Of a stretch of 64,000 bases of DNA, positions 16,915 through 24,835 are shown one piece after another (positions within the stretch are counted from its first letter, which is position 1; each line of letters begins with the position of its first letter). This DNA comes from Candidatus Electrothrix scaldis. Its GTDB lineage: Bacteria > Desulfobacterota > Desulfobulbia > Desulfobulbales > Desulfobulbaceae. The stretch covers positions 2,215,826 through 2,279,825 of the forward strand of contig CP138355.1 of NCBI GenBank assembly GCA_033584155.1, read 5' to 3'. The translations under genes and the position numbers were made by a program. The notes under the pieces were generated by a model that made no database searches, was not told the DNA's origin, and saw only the letters and a program-made list of their open reading frames with translations.

Positions 16915-18261
16915 TCAGTACAGCCCCACCGCCACCCAGTCATCCCACTGAGTGGAATACAGCATTCGTTCGGGAACAAATAGCTTTTGCTGCCGTCCAC
17001 CAGTAGTATACTTCCCAGCCACCCGAACGAGAAATGTACGAATTGTACCTGGCTCCCAGCGACGTAATACAGCATTACCGCTCAATAAAGCCATCCATCG
17101 TATCGTGTTGTATGCCAGAATAGCAGTTTGAAACAACACACTATTTGCCCAGAAATCTTCTGTCTTGATATGTACCAACGCAGTCTGGTTTTTTGCTTCC
17201 TCAATCCAGGTTTCACAAGTTGCTCGTTGGCCGTATCGTTTGTGGACCTGCCATGGATCAGCAATCTCACTGACCACATAACAGAAGTAATCGAACTCCT
17301 TCATCTCAAACAGGGTCGCTGGTTTTGCCGGGTCAGCCGGTTTCTCTCTGCGGACCGCAACAAAGAGTCGGGTCGAAGACCAGGTCGTACATTTATGAAA
17401 AAAGATACATTGTTCCCAACCGGCCTGCCCGGGGACCGGCTCCCAGGATTGTTTGGACAGAAGGGTGACCAGCCCCTTGAGCTTAACCTTGATCAGGTAA
17501 CTATGACCATACTGATCCAAAAGATCAAGCAGGGCACCAACAAAAAAACCGCTGTCGCCCCTGAACAAAATCCGGGTTCCATTGGGAAGGTGTGCCAGAA
17601 GTTGCTTGGTAAACTCGACAATACCATTACTTGTATAGGCATTGCCGCATCGAAGCCACCCTTGCAATATCTCTTTGCTTTCAGCGCAAAATGCAAGCAG
17701 AGGATGATACGATTTTGCACCGCGTTTATGTGGATTAAACCCTTTGGCCGCTCCTTGCTGAGAACCGTATACCGTCTTTTCTGTGGAATCCACATCAACA
17801 ACCAGACAGTGGGCTGCACCGACTTTACTTTTCCCGGATCGCAATCCCTTACGCCACATGCGAGCACGCAACCGATGATTAAGAACTTCCAGGTTATTGA
17901 TATGACGATAGCTGAATGTTCGAAAAAGGCGGCCAAAGGTTGTTTCGTCCGGGATTAACCGCCATCCTGCTATCCGGCAAAGTACGCTATCTGCCCAGAC
18001 TGTTGCAATATTGCTGATAGAACGAGCTCCGCCGATAATAGCTATCAAAGGGAGAAATATTATATCAACTGCATCATAAGTGGCGGTGGCTCCGCGTTGA
18101 TGTTCTAAAGTTTCCTGGATAAGCTGGCCAACATTATGTTTTTGCAGGAACTTTACGGCAGGAATCAAGCCTGCCTGTGCTGTAACCCCTTTTGCTCCTT
18201 TATTAATTTGTATTTTTTTGGGCGAGACTCGGGCAGATCGTTTATTCTGTTTAGACTTCAT
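16915..18261 (-). CDS. IS1380-family transposase, copy 1
   Basis: A DDE transposase of 448 residues from the ATG complementary to 18259-18261 (MKSKQNKRSARV). A longer frame to 18339 is open, but its first codons overlap the element's own -35 box, so it is not used. Family features: VVDVDSTEKTVYGSQQGAAK (first Asp), GFNPHKRGAKSYHPLLAF, the RGDSGFF second-Asp motif, and YGQRATCETWIEEAK in the C-terminal part. The large plus-strand frame inside it (17128-17958) is an antisense shadow. Confidence 0.93.
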   Translation of the reverse strand: MKSKQNKRSARVSPKKIQINKGAKGVTAQAGLIPAVKFLQKHNVGQLIQETLEHQRGATATYDAVDIIFLPLIAIIGGARSISNIATVWADSVLCRIAGWRLIPDETTFGRLFRTFSYRHINNLEVLNHRLRARMWRKGLRSGKSKVGAAHCLVVDVDSTEKTVYGSQQGAAKGFNPHKRGAKSYHPLLAFCAESKEILQGWLRCGNAYTSNGIVEFTKQLLAHLPNGTRILFRGDSGFFVGALLDLLDQYGHSYLIKVKLKGLVTLLSKQSWEPVPGQAGWEQCIFFHKCTTWSSTRLFVAVRREKPADPAKPATLFEMKEFDYFCYVVSEIADPWQVHKRYGQRATCETWIEEAKNQTALVHIKTEDFWANSVLFQTAILAYNTIRWMALLSGNAVLRRWEPGTIRTFLVRVAGKYTTGGRQQKLFVPERMLYSTQWDDWVAVGLY

Positions 18262-18310
18262 AAAAATAGTGACCCTCTTCTGTAGTAATTTTACCTTTAA
18301 CATATTGAGG

Positions 18311-18339
18311 ATTATACTATTTTTACGATACCCTTTCAA
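18311..18339 (-). promoter_or_regulatory. Promoter of the IS transposase, copy 1
   Basis: TTGAAA and TATAAT are separated by 17 bp just inside the right terminal repeat, reading toward the transposase. The identical arrangement is at 45258-45286 in copy 2. It places the transcript start downstream of the first possible start codons and supports the ATG at 18261. Confidence 0.75.
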
Positions 18340-19880
18340 CTAATTGCAGGATTTAGGTGGGATTATATCGAACGTCAGACCCTGCAATGGTGGCAGCAGA
18401 GCTACGGGTTCAGTGATTATGCCTGTAATATTATTACCGGCCTGATTCGCTTCTGTCGCTATTCCGATCCCGGGAAAAAGGCGTTAGTTCGGCGCTGGTT
18501 GGCTGGGCAGCACCTGTTGAACAGCGAGCTGGAGGCGGTGAAGCTGCATAACTGGGAGGAGGAGCTAAGCCGGGAAGACTTTGCCCTCCAGGCTATGGTG
18601 GTCTTTGGCAGGCTCTCGGTTGTGGATGAGCCGCTGATTATTGTTTTTGATCAGCTGGAAGGGCTCAAGTATAACGAGAAATTACTGGTGCGGTTCGGTG
18701 AAGCGGTCAAGGAATTATTCACCCACGTGCCCAATTGCCTGATGCTCTTTAATCTCTTTCCTGATCGCTGGCGTTATTTTCGCCAGATCTTTGATGCCTC
18801 GGTCACCGAGCGGATGGGGCAATACCAGATTCCTCTGGAGCTCCCGGAAAAAGAGGTGCTGGCGAAGATGTTGGCCCTGAAACTGGCAGAGGTTGATCTG
18901 GACAGCAAGACCCTGTTTGAACCGGATGAATTGGCGATTATTCTTAGCCATCGCTCTATCCGCAGTGTCCTCAACTGCGCAGCTGATTATTATCGTTATA
19001 AACTGGAAGGCATCCCTCTGCCCACCAATACTCTGAGCTTTGAGGCCAGGGTTGATCGCACCTTGCAGGAACTTCGCCAGGATATTGCCGAACTGCGCCA
19101 GCATCTGCGCCTGGAAAAGAAGCCAGAGGCCTTGTCGCTGAATCCTGTGTCCAGGGAGGTTGCACAGTATATAGAGCAGAAGCAGGGGCAGTTGGCTGCG
19201 GCCTATAGCAGAAAGCAGATTATCACAGACACTGATGATTTGGGGAAGCTTCGTTTGATTTTGGCTACCTTGCAACCGCTGTATGGTTTTCGTCTTGATT
19301 ATCTACGGCTTGGAAGGCGACGTCTACCCGAACATGTCGTTATTCAGCGTCAACAGAAGGGGGCTGACCATGTTGAGAGTAAAAAAGCAGCTGTAGCCTT
19401 TCTTCATACCGATGCCTATACCTTTGCGCCACGGATTAAGAATTTTAATCAGCTCGTTATTGAGCATAAGGATATTCGTTTTGCCCTGTTTCGCGATGAG
19501 CGAGAGCCTGAAATCCAGAGTAAGGTGAGTAAGGGGGAGATTGAGAAACTGAACAGCAGCGAGAATGGCCGTTTTGTGCTCATGGATCGGCCCAAACGGA
19601 TCCATTTTGAGTTGGTCCATCAGATTATTTCGGATATCCAGAACCATGATCTGCATGCAGAGCCGGATCAGGTTATGCCTCTGTTAGTGGATATGATCGG
19701 CAAGGAGTTTTGGCTCTTCCGGGCTATTGGTGCAGAGGCACTCTGCTCGGACCGCATGAAAATATAAATATAATTGCGGGTAGGTGCTCAAGTGAGGTAT
19801 GATAATAACTTAGCTTGCATATGAAAAAACAGCAGAAAAGCACACGAGGCTGTGCAGTGTTCACGGAAAGGGGATAAAAA

Positions 19881-20936
19881 ATGGCTGACGGACAACAGGA
19901 CCTGCCAATGACGTCTATGGAACGGGTACTCACTACCTTGGGGCATCAGGAACCGGATCGGGTCCCTTTGTTTCTTCTGGTGACTATGCATGGGGCTAAA
20001 GAGCTGGGCCTGAGCATTAAGGAGTATTTTTCCAAGGCTGAATACGTGGTGGAAGGCCAGCTCCGCATGCTGGAAAAATATCGCCACGATTGTCTGTATC
20101 CCTTCTTTTATGCTGCAATAGAGCCTGAAGCCTTTGGTTCCGAGACCATTTGGTTTGAAGATGGTCCGCCCAATAGCGGTGCTCCGGTTATCAGATCGGA
20201 ACATGATATCCGCAGCTTGCAGGTGCCGGATATAGAAAATTCCTGCCTCAATAGGGTACTGGAGACCACGCGTGCCTTGAAAAAGGAAGTCGGAGATCGG
20301 GTACCGATTATCGGGGTGGCTATTTCTCCCTTTTCCCTACCTGTGATGCAGATGGGCTTCCCTGCTTATATCGAGCTGATGTATGATCAGCCTGCGCTTT
20401 TTCAGCAGCTTATGGAGGTTAATCAGGAGTTTTGTGTGCGTTGGGCCAATGCCCAGGTTGAGGCTGGGGCAACAGCTATCTGCTATTTTGATCCACTGAC
20501 CTCACCAACCATCACTGCCCCGGGAGAGCACCTGCAAAAGGGGTTTGCCATTGCCCAGCAGACCTTGGGAAGAATACAATCCCCAACGGCCTTTCATTTA
20601 GCATCAGGTAAAACTCTCAGCGTTGTTGATGAGGTGCTTGCCGCAGGTTCAGCAGCCCTTGGTGTGAGCACCTCTGAGGATCTGGAAGAGGTCAAGGCTG
20701 TGTGTAAGGGCAGGATAACTGTGCTGGGAAATCTGAACGGTGTTGAAATGCGCCGTTGGACGCCGCAACAGGCGAAAGAAAAGGTTAGGGAGGCTATACA
20801 AAAAGCTGGTGCTGGCGGAGGGTTTATTCTTTCTGATAATCATGGTGAGATCCCCTGGCAGGTCAGTGAAGAGGTCTTGCTGGCAATTTCCGAGGCTGTG
20901 CATCAGTGGGGTACGTATCCGCTTACTGATTGTTAG
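19881..20936 (+). CDS. URO-D/MtaA-family methyltransferase-like protein 1
   Basis: A protein of 351 residues in the uroporphyrinogen decarboxylase fold group that includes MtaA/MtbA, which move methyl groups from corrinoid proteins to a thiol. Recognisable blocks: MTSMERVLTTLGHQEPDRVP, QMGFPAYIELM, GATAICYFD, and VLGNLNGVEM near the end. The zinc site of MtaA/MtbA (H-x-C and a later Cys) is not intact: the expected His is followed by LAS, and the later position reads SDNHGEIPW. About 60% identical by eye to the paralogue at 21885. A 292-nt gap with its own promoter separates it from the corrinoid gene. Could be an enzyme for another thiol or a non-catalytic sensor subunit. Confidence 0.8.
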   Translation: MADGQQDLPMTSMERVLTTLGHQEPDRVPLFLLVTMHGAKELGLSIKEYFSKAEYVVEGQLRMLEKYRHDCLYPFFYAAIEPEAFGSETIWFEDGPPNSGAPVIRSEHDIRSLQVPDIENSCLNRVLETTRALKKEVGDRVPIIGVAISPFSLPVMQMGFPAYIELMYDQPALFQQLMEVNQEFCVRWANAQVEAGATAICYFDPLTSPTITAPGEHLQKGFAIAQQTLGRIQSPTAFHLASGKTLSVVDEVLAAGSAALGVSTSEDLEEVKAVCKGRITVLGNLNGVEMRRWTPQQAKEKVREAIQKAGAGGGFILSDNHGEIPWQVSEEVLLAISEAVHQWGTYPLTDC

Positions 20937-21110
20937 TGTCTGATCGTAGAGTAAGTTTTTTTTTGTGGGGCGTATTTTATGAGTGAAGGGGGATAGATTG
21001 CCTTCAAAAAAACTCGTAGATGTATGCGTTCCCATGAACTGTTTTTACAGATACTTGCAAATTTTAAAACTATTTTCCTGACAAGAATGTGAGAAGAGGT
21101 TGTTCGTCGG

Positions 21111-21137
21111 TTGACAGGCTCATGATGTCCGTATACT
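21111..21137 (+). promoter_or_regulatory. Likely promoter of the corrinoid-sensor operon
   Basis: A perfect -35 TTGACA (21111-21116) is followed by TATACT after 15 bp, or by TACTAT after 17 bp. Transcription would start near 21145, leaving a leader of about 85 nt before GTG 21229. Confidence 0.55.
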
Positions 21138-21154
21138 ATTGAGGGTTGAAAAAA

Positions 21155-21171
21155 TTGTACAAGGTGTACAA
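21155..21171. promoter_or_regulatory. Dyad TTGTAC-N5-GTACAA, possible operator
   Basis: A 6-bp perfect inverted repeat with 5-nt spacer lies just after the likely transcription start of the corrinoid operon. The position would suit a repressor, but no regulator gene of DNA-binding type is encoded nearby. Confidence 0.35.
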
Positions 21172-21228
21172 AAACGCATATTTTACGGCATGCTGTTGAT
21201 GGATATTTTTCCAGGGAGATATTAATCA

Positions 21229-21867
21229 GTGATATCGAATAGCAAGGAAGTCTTAGATTTTGTTGATAGGCTGGTCAGGATTGATCGTTTAGGGGCTGAA
21301 AAAATTTTTAATGCGGTCCGCGAACAGGGTTCTATGTCCCGGACCGTTGATCAGCTTATTCTCCCCGCCTTGGAAGTGATCGGGAATGGCTGGGAAGAGG
21401 GAACGGTTGCCCTGGCTCAGGTATATATGAGCAGCAGAATTTGTGAGGAGCTGATGACCCATGTCCCCCCAGACGACGCTGCGGAACATCTGGGGAATTT
21501 GCCCATGGCCATTGCCGTGCTGGAGGATTATCATCAGCTGGGTAAGATAATTATTTCCGCATGCTTACGGGCCAGTGGCTATTCCTTTCAGGATTACGGT
21601 CGGGTGACCCCTGAGGAGCTAGCCCAAAAAATTGTCGAGGATTCCATAGAGATTGTCCTGATTTCCACCCTCATGCTTCGTTCTGCGCTCCTGGTGAAAG
21701 AGGTGAAAGATTTGCTTGCGAAAAGCGGCTCTTCTGCCCGTATTGTTGTTGGCGGGGCCCCGTTTCGCTTTGATCCCCAGCTATGGCAGGAGGTCGGAGC
21801 TGATGCGATGGGCGCCAATGCAACAGAAGCTGTTGCGGCAATAGCTACCTGTATGAGCAGGAAATAG
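21229..21867 (+). CDS. Corrinoid (B12)-binding protein
   Basis: A protein of 212 residues from GTG 21229 (AGGGAGA 9 nt upstream). It has the two-part plan of methyltransferase corrinoid proteins such as MtaC: a helical cap (residues 1-90, VDQLILPALEVIGNGWEEG) and a Rossmann-like B12 domain. The cobalt-ligating motif D-x-H-x-x-G is present as EDYHQLG, followed by LISTLML (SxL) and VVGGAPF (GG). It would carry a methyl group or cobalamin between partners. It lies 18 nt before the second URO-D gene, and no MtaB/MtbB-type substrate methyltransferase or RamA-type activator is in the window. Confidence 0.9.
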   Translation: MISNSKEVLDFVDRLVRIDRLGAEKIFNAVREQGSMSRTVDQLILPALEVIGNGWEEGTVALAQVYMSSRICEELMTHVPPDDAAEHLGNLPMAIAVLEDYHQLGKIIISACLRASGYSFQDYGRVTPEELAQKIVEDSIEIVLISTLMLRSALLVKEVKDLLAKSGSSARIVVGGAPFRFDPQLWQEVGADAMGANATEAVAAIATCMSRK

Positions 21868-21884
21868 GAACTGAACTGACGCGT

Positions 21885-22946
21885 ATGAATCTGAAAAAAG
21901 GAAAACCGGCCATGACCTCAATGGAACGGGTCCAGGCTGCTTTAACGCATCAGGAGCCGGACCGGGTACCCCTTTCTCTTCTGTTGACCGTACACGGTGC
22001 CAGAGAATTGGGCCTGGGAATTCGGGAGTATTATTCCAAGGCGGAATATGTGGTGGAAGGGCAGTTGCGCATGCTGGAAAAATATCGGTATGATTTTGTC
22101 AATGCTCTGTGTGCGGCAGCGTTATCCCTGGAGCCCTTTGGTGGCGAAGTCATCTGGTATGAAGACGGTGCGCCGAACAGTGGAGAACCTTTTCTCAAAA
22201 CAGAGCAGGATATCCTTTCTCTCCAGGTTCCAGACCCGACCTGTACGCCCTCCTTTGTCAGAATGCTGCGGGCGATTGCGATGCTGAAAGAGAAGCTGGG
22301 CGATGAGGTGCCGATTACCGGGGTAGTGGTCTCTCCTTTTTCTCTCCCGGTTTTGCAGATGGGCTTTCCTGCCTATATTGAATTGATGTACGAGCGACCT
22401 GATTTGTTTGAGCGGTTGATGCAGGTGAATCAGGAGTTCTGCCTTGCTGCGGCGGATGCCCAGATTAAGGCCGGAGCCACAGCGATTTGTTATTTTGATG
22501 CCCTGCTTTCGTCGAATGTCACAGCACAGCCCCATCTTGCAGCAGGTTTCAACGTGGCACGGGAGACCCTGGCGCAGATCAACAGCCCCAAGGCAATCCA
22601 CATGGCGACAGCTCCAACCTTGCCGGTTATTGAAGATGTTATCGCGACCGGGTCTGCAATAATCGGAGTGGGTATTCTGGATGACTTGGTGAAGCTCAAA
22701 GCCACCTGCCGGGGGAGACTGACGATTCTCGGAAATCTGAACGGGATTGAGATGCGACGCTGGACACCGGAACAGACCGAGAAAAACGTCAAACAGGCTA
22801 TTGCGGAAGCTGGACCCGGTGGAGGGTTTATCCTGGCAGATAATGGTGAGATCCCCTGGCAGGTCAGTGAGGAAACCTTGCTGGCTGTTTCTGATGCTAC
22901 CCATAAATGGGGGCATTATCCTCTCTGCCATGAGGCAGAAATATAG
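21885..22946 (+). CDS. URO-D/MtaA-family methyltransferase-like protein 2
   Basis: A protein of 353 residues, a close paralogue of the protein encoded at 19881 with the same blocks (MTSMERVQAALTHQEPDRVP, QMGFPAYIELM, GATAICYFD, ILGNLNGIEMRRWTP). The zinc ligands of MtaA are again missing: IHMATAPT replaces H-x-C and ADNGEIPW replaces the Cys-containing loop. It sits 18 nt after the corrinoid gene and 6 nt before the DUF1638-kinase, so it belongs to that transcript. Function unproven; likely works on, or reads the state of, the corrinoid protein. Confidence 0.8.
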   Translation: MNLKKGKPAMTSMERVQAALTHQEPDRVPLSLLLTVHGARELGLGIREYYSKAEYVVEGQLRMLEKYRYDFVNALCAAALSLEPFGGEVIWYEDGAPNSGEPFLKTEQDILSLQVPDPTCTPSFVRMLRAIAMLKEKLGDEVPITGVVVSPFSLPVLQMGFPAYIELMYERPDLFERLMQVNQEFCLAAADAQIKAGATAICYFDALLSSNVTAQPHLAAGFNVARETLAQINSPKAIHMATAPTLPVIEDVIATGSAIIGVGILDDLVKLKATCRGRLTILGNLNGIEMRRWTPEQTEKNVKQAIAEAGPGGGFILADNGEIPWQVSEETLLAVSDATHKWGHYPLCHEAEI

Positions 22947-22951
22947 GCAGG

Positions 22952-24835
22952 ATGAGGAGTGAGCAATTGCGACTGACTTTTTGCTTTATCGTCTGCGAGA
23001 ATTTTTTTCCTGAAGTTAAGGCATCTGTCCGTCAGCAGGGCCTGAAAAATGTGGTCGTTCGTTCATATCCTTCCCATTGCTGCACGGCTCCGCTCCGCTG
23101 GTCGGAATTGGCAGAGCTTGTGGATGGGGTGAGCGCTGACGTTATAGTAATCTCTGGAAGTTACTGTCTACGTGGTCTTGAAGTCCCCCCTGAGGAGACC
23201 CGCATATGCCAGATCAGGCAACATGGGCAATGCCACCATCTGCTGGCAGGACCGACTTTAGTCGATGCCTTGCAGCAGGACGGAACCTACCTCCTGAGCC
23301 CAGGTTGGCTCAAACGTTGGCGAAGTCATGTCAAGGTGTGGGGCTTTGATCAAGCTACGGCCTTGGAGTTTTTCGGGCAATCGTTGCGGCGCTTACTGCT
23401 GCTGGATACCGGGATAGATCCCGAGACGCAACGACATCTTGCTGAATTTGGTGAGTTTCTTGAGTTGCCGACCGAAACCTTGACCATCGGACTGGAATTT
23501 CTTGACCTCCTCCTGACAGGCATTATTGCTGATCACCAACAACAGGAGCTTTTTCGGCGCAAGAATGAGATTGAACGCCAAGCTGCTGAAACGGCAATGA
23601 CCTTGGATTTGATCCGGATGGTGACCAGGGCAAAAGCCAAACCAGAGGTTGTTGCCGGTATTATAGAGCTGTTCACCATGCTTTTTGACCCGCAGAAAAT
23701 TCATTTTATTCCTGTTGGCAACGGTGAGGTACAGTATGATCAGATCACCACGCTCACAGCGGAAGAACAGCAGCAGATAGAACAGTTTCATGTGGGAGGA
23801 GAGAGACATCAGCTCCTCAATGAGGAAGAGGGAAGTTTTTTTCTGCGGATAGGCCGAAAAGAAAAGGTTTCGGCACTCCTCCTGATTTCGCGGGTTGCTT
23901 ATCCTCAATATGTGCATCAGTATATCAACACGGCCCTTGCCCTTTCAGAAGTCTGTGCTTTGGCTATTGAGCATGTGCAGACCCTGCGCGAACTTGTCCG
24001 CACCTCCCATTTAGCGGGTAAGGCAGAGGTAGCCACCGAGGTGCTTCATAATGTGGGCAATACTCTGAACAGTATTTCAGTGTCTTCTGAACATATCCGG
24101 GAGCTTGTGCAGCAGAGTAGCAGCAGTACCCTCCCTACCGTTGTCCAGTTGATAGAGGAGCACAAGGAAGAGCTTGCCAATTTTTGCGCGCATGATCCCA
24201 GGGGACAACGGCTTCCTACCTATTTTGCTAAGCTTTCTGAGAAGATGGCGGAAGAGCGAGAGCTCCTCGTGGCAGAAAGTACTCGGCAACTGCACCATAT
24301 TCGCCGTATTACAGAGATTATTCGTGCCCAGCAGGATACCGCAAAGCTGACGCATTTCACGGAGCAGATTAACCTGAATGCGCTACTTGAAGAGAGTCTG
24401 GAGCTTTTTCAGGGGGATTTGCAGGGGCAAGAGATCGTAGTGGAGCGTCAGTTTGATTTCCAGGAGAGCATGAGTGGTGAGCCGCATAAGATCCTCCAGG
24501 TTATCAATAACCTGATTCGTAATGCTGTGGATGCCTTTGCAGGGACATCGGTTGAGCGAAAGATCATTATATTAAACACATATCCCAGCTCCAATCGGGA
24601 AAAAGTGATTGTTGAGGTCCGTGATAACGGAAAAGGAATGGCAGAAAAAGTTTTGCAACAGGCTTTTACCTTTGGTTTCACGACCAAGAGAAGAGGGCAT
24701 GGGTTTGGACTCCATAACGCCGCTAACCTGACAGCGGAAATGGGAGGAAGCCTGAGTGGAGAGAGTGCAGGGTTAGAGCAAGGAGCAACGTTCAGGATGG
24801 TGCTTCCTGTAACAGCAACCAGGAGAACAGAGTGA
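22952..24835 (+). CDS. DUF1638-histidine kinase fusion
   Basis: A protein of 627 residues. Residues 8-150 match DUF1638, a Cys-rich domain usually encoded as a free protein beside corrinoid methyltransferases: VCENFF, YPSHCC, VIVISGSYCLRGL, GTYLLSPGWL, with Cys at 15, 43, 44, 72, 86 and 94. A middle part (about 210-345) looks GAF-like. Then comes a HisKA-type helix with the likely phosphorylated His at 366 (LHNVGNTLNS) and a HATPase domain with NNLIRNAVDAF, DNGKGM and GHGFGLH. No membrane segment, so it senses in the cytoplasm. Its stop overlaps the next start (GTGA). Fusion of DUF1638 to a kinase beside a corrinoid protein suggests that corrinoid or methyl status is signalled. Confidence 0.85.
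   Translation: MRSEQLRLTFCFIVCENFFPEVKASVRQQGLKNVVVRSYPSHCCTAPLRWSELAELVDGVSADVIVISGSYCLRGLEVPPEETRICQIRQHGQCHHLLAGPTLVDALQQDGTYLLSPGWLKRWRSHVKVWGFDQATALEFFGQSLRRLLLLDTGIDPETQRHLAEFGEFLELPTETLTIGLEFLDLLLTGIIADHQQQELFRRKNEIERQAAETAMTLDLIRMVTRAKAKPEVVAGIIELFTMLFDPQKIHFIPVGNGEVQYDQITTLTAEEQQQIEQFHVGGERHQLLNEEEGSFFLRIGRKEKVSALLLISRVAYPQYVHQYINTALALSEVCALAIEHVQTLRELVRTSHLAGKAEVATEVLHNVGNTLNSISVSSEHIRELVQQSSSSTLPTVVQLIEEHKEELANFCAHDPRGQRLPTYFAKLSEKMAEERELLVAESTRQLHHIRRITEIIRAQQDTAKLTHFTEQINLNALLEESLELFQGDLQGQEIVVERQFDFQESMSGEPHKILQVINNLIRNAVDAFAGTSVERKIIILNTYPSSNREKVIVEVRDNGKGMAEKVLQQAFTFGFTTKRRGHGFGLHNAANLTAEMGGSLSGESAGLEQGATFRMVLPVTATRRTE

Larger units (their letters stand above)
16684..18357. 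mobile_element. IS1380-family insertion sequence, copy 1 (1,674 bp)
   Basis: Terminal inverted repeats CCTAAATCCTGCAATT (16 bp) lie at 16684-16699 and 18342-18357. The 5-bp target duplication TGGGA lies at 16679-16683 and 18358-18362. One transposase gene on the minus strand. Same length and same transposase sequence as copy 2 at 45240-46913, in opposite orientation, so both transposed recently. It disrupts the exonuclease-ATPase gene. Confidence 0.93.
15689..19767 (+). pseudogene. DEDDh exonuclease-AAA ATPase fusion, interrupted by an IS
   Basis: From ATG 15689 the product has a DnaQ-like 3'-5' exonuclease domain: FIVLDTEG (first Asp), EHDERLL, and HSARYD (HxAxxD). A P-loop ATPase follows with Walker A GVAGNGKTH (about residue 216) and, after the IS, Walker B PLIIVFDQLEG. 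The C-terminal 250 residues are unfamiliar. Two compensating 1-nt shifts lie in the exonuclease part: an extra base near 15735 (CCC) and a missing base in the C7 run at 15830-15836. Removing the IS with one TGGGA copy rejoins RRNWDYIERQ and gives about 799 residues. The shifts may be real decay or sequencing errors at homopolymers. A role in DNA processing or defence is inferred. Confidence 0.8.

Noticed and set aside
17128..17958. 276-codon frame antisense to the IS transposase
   Set aside because: It repeats exactly in both IS copies because the transposase is identical; no start site and no protein-like features. The same applies to 45639-46469.
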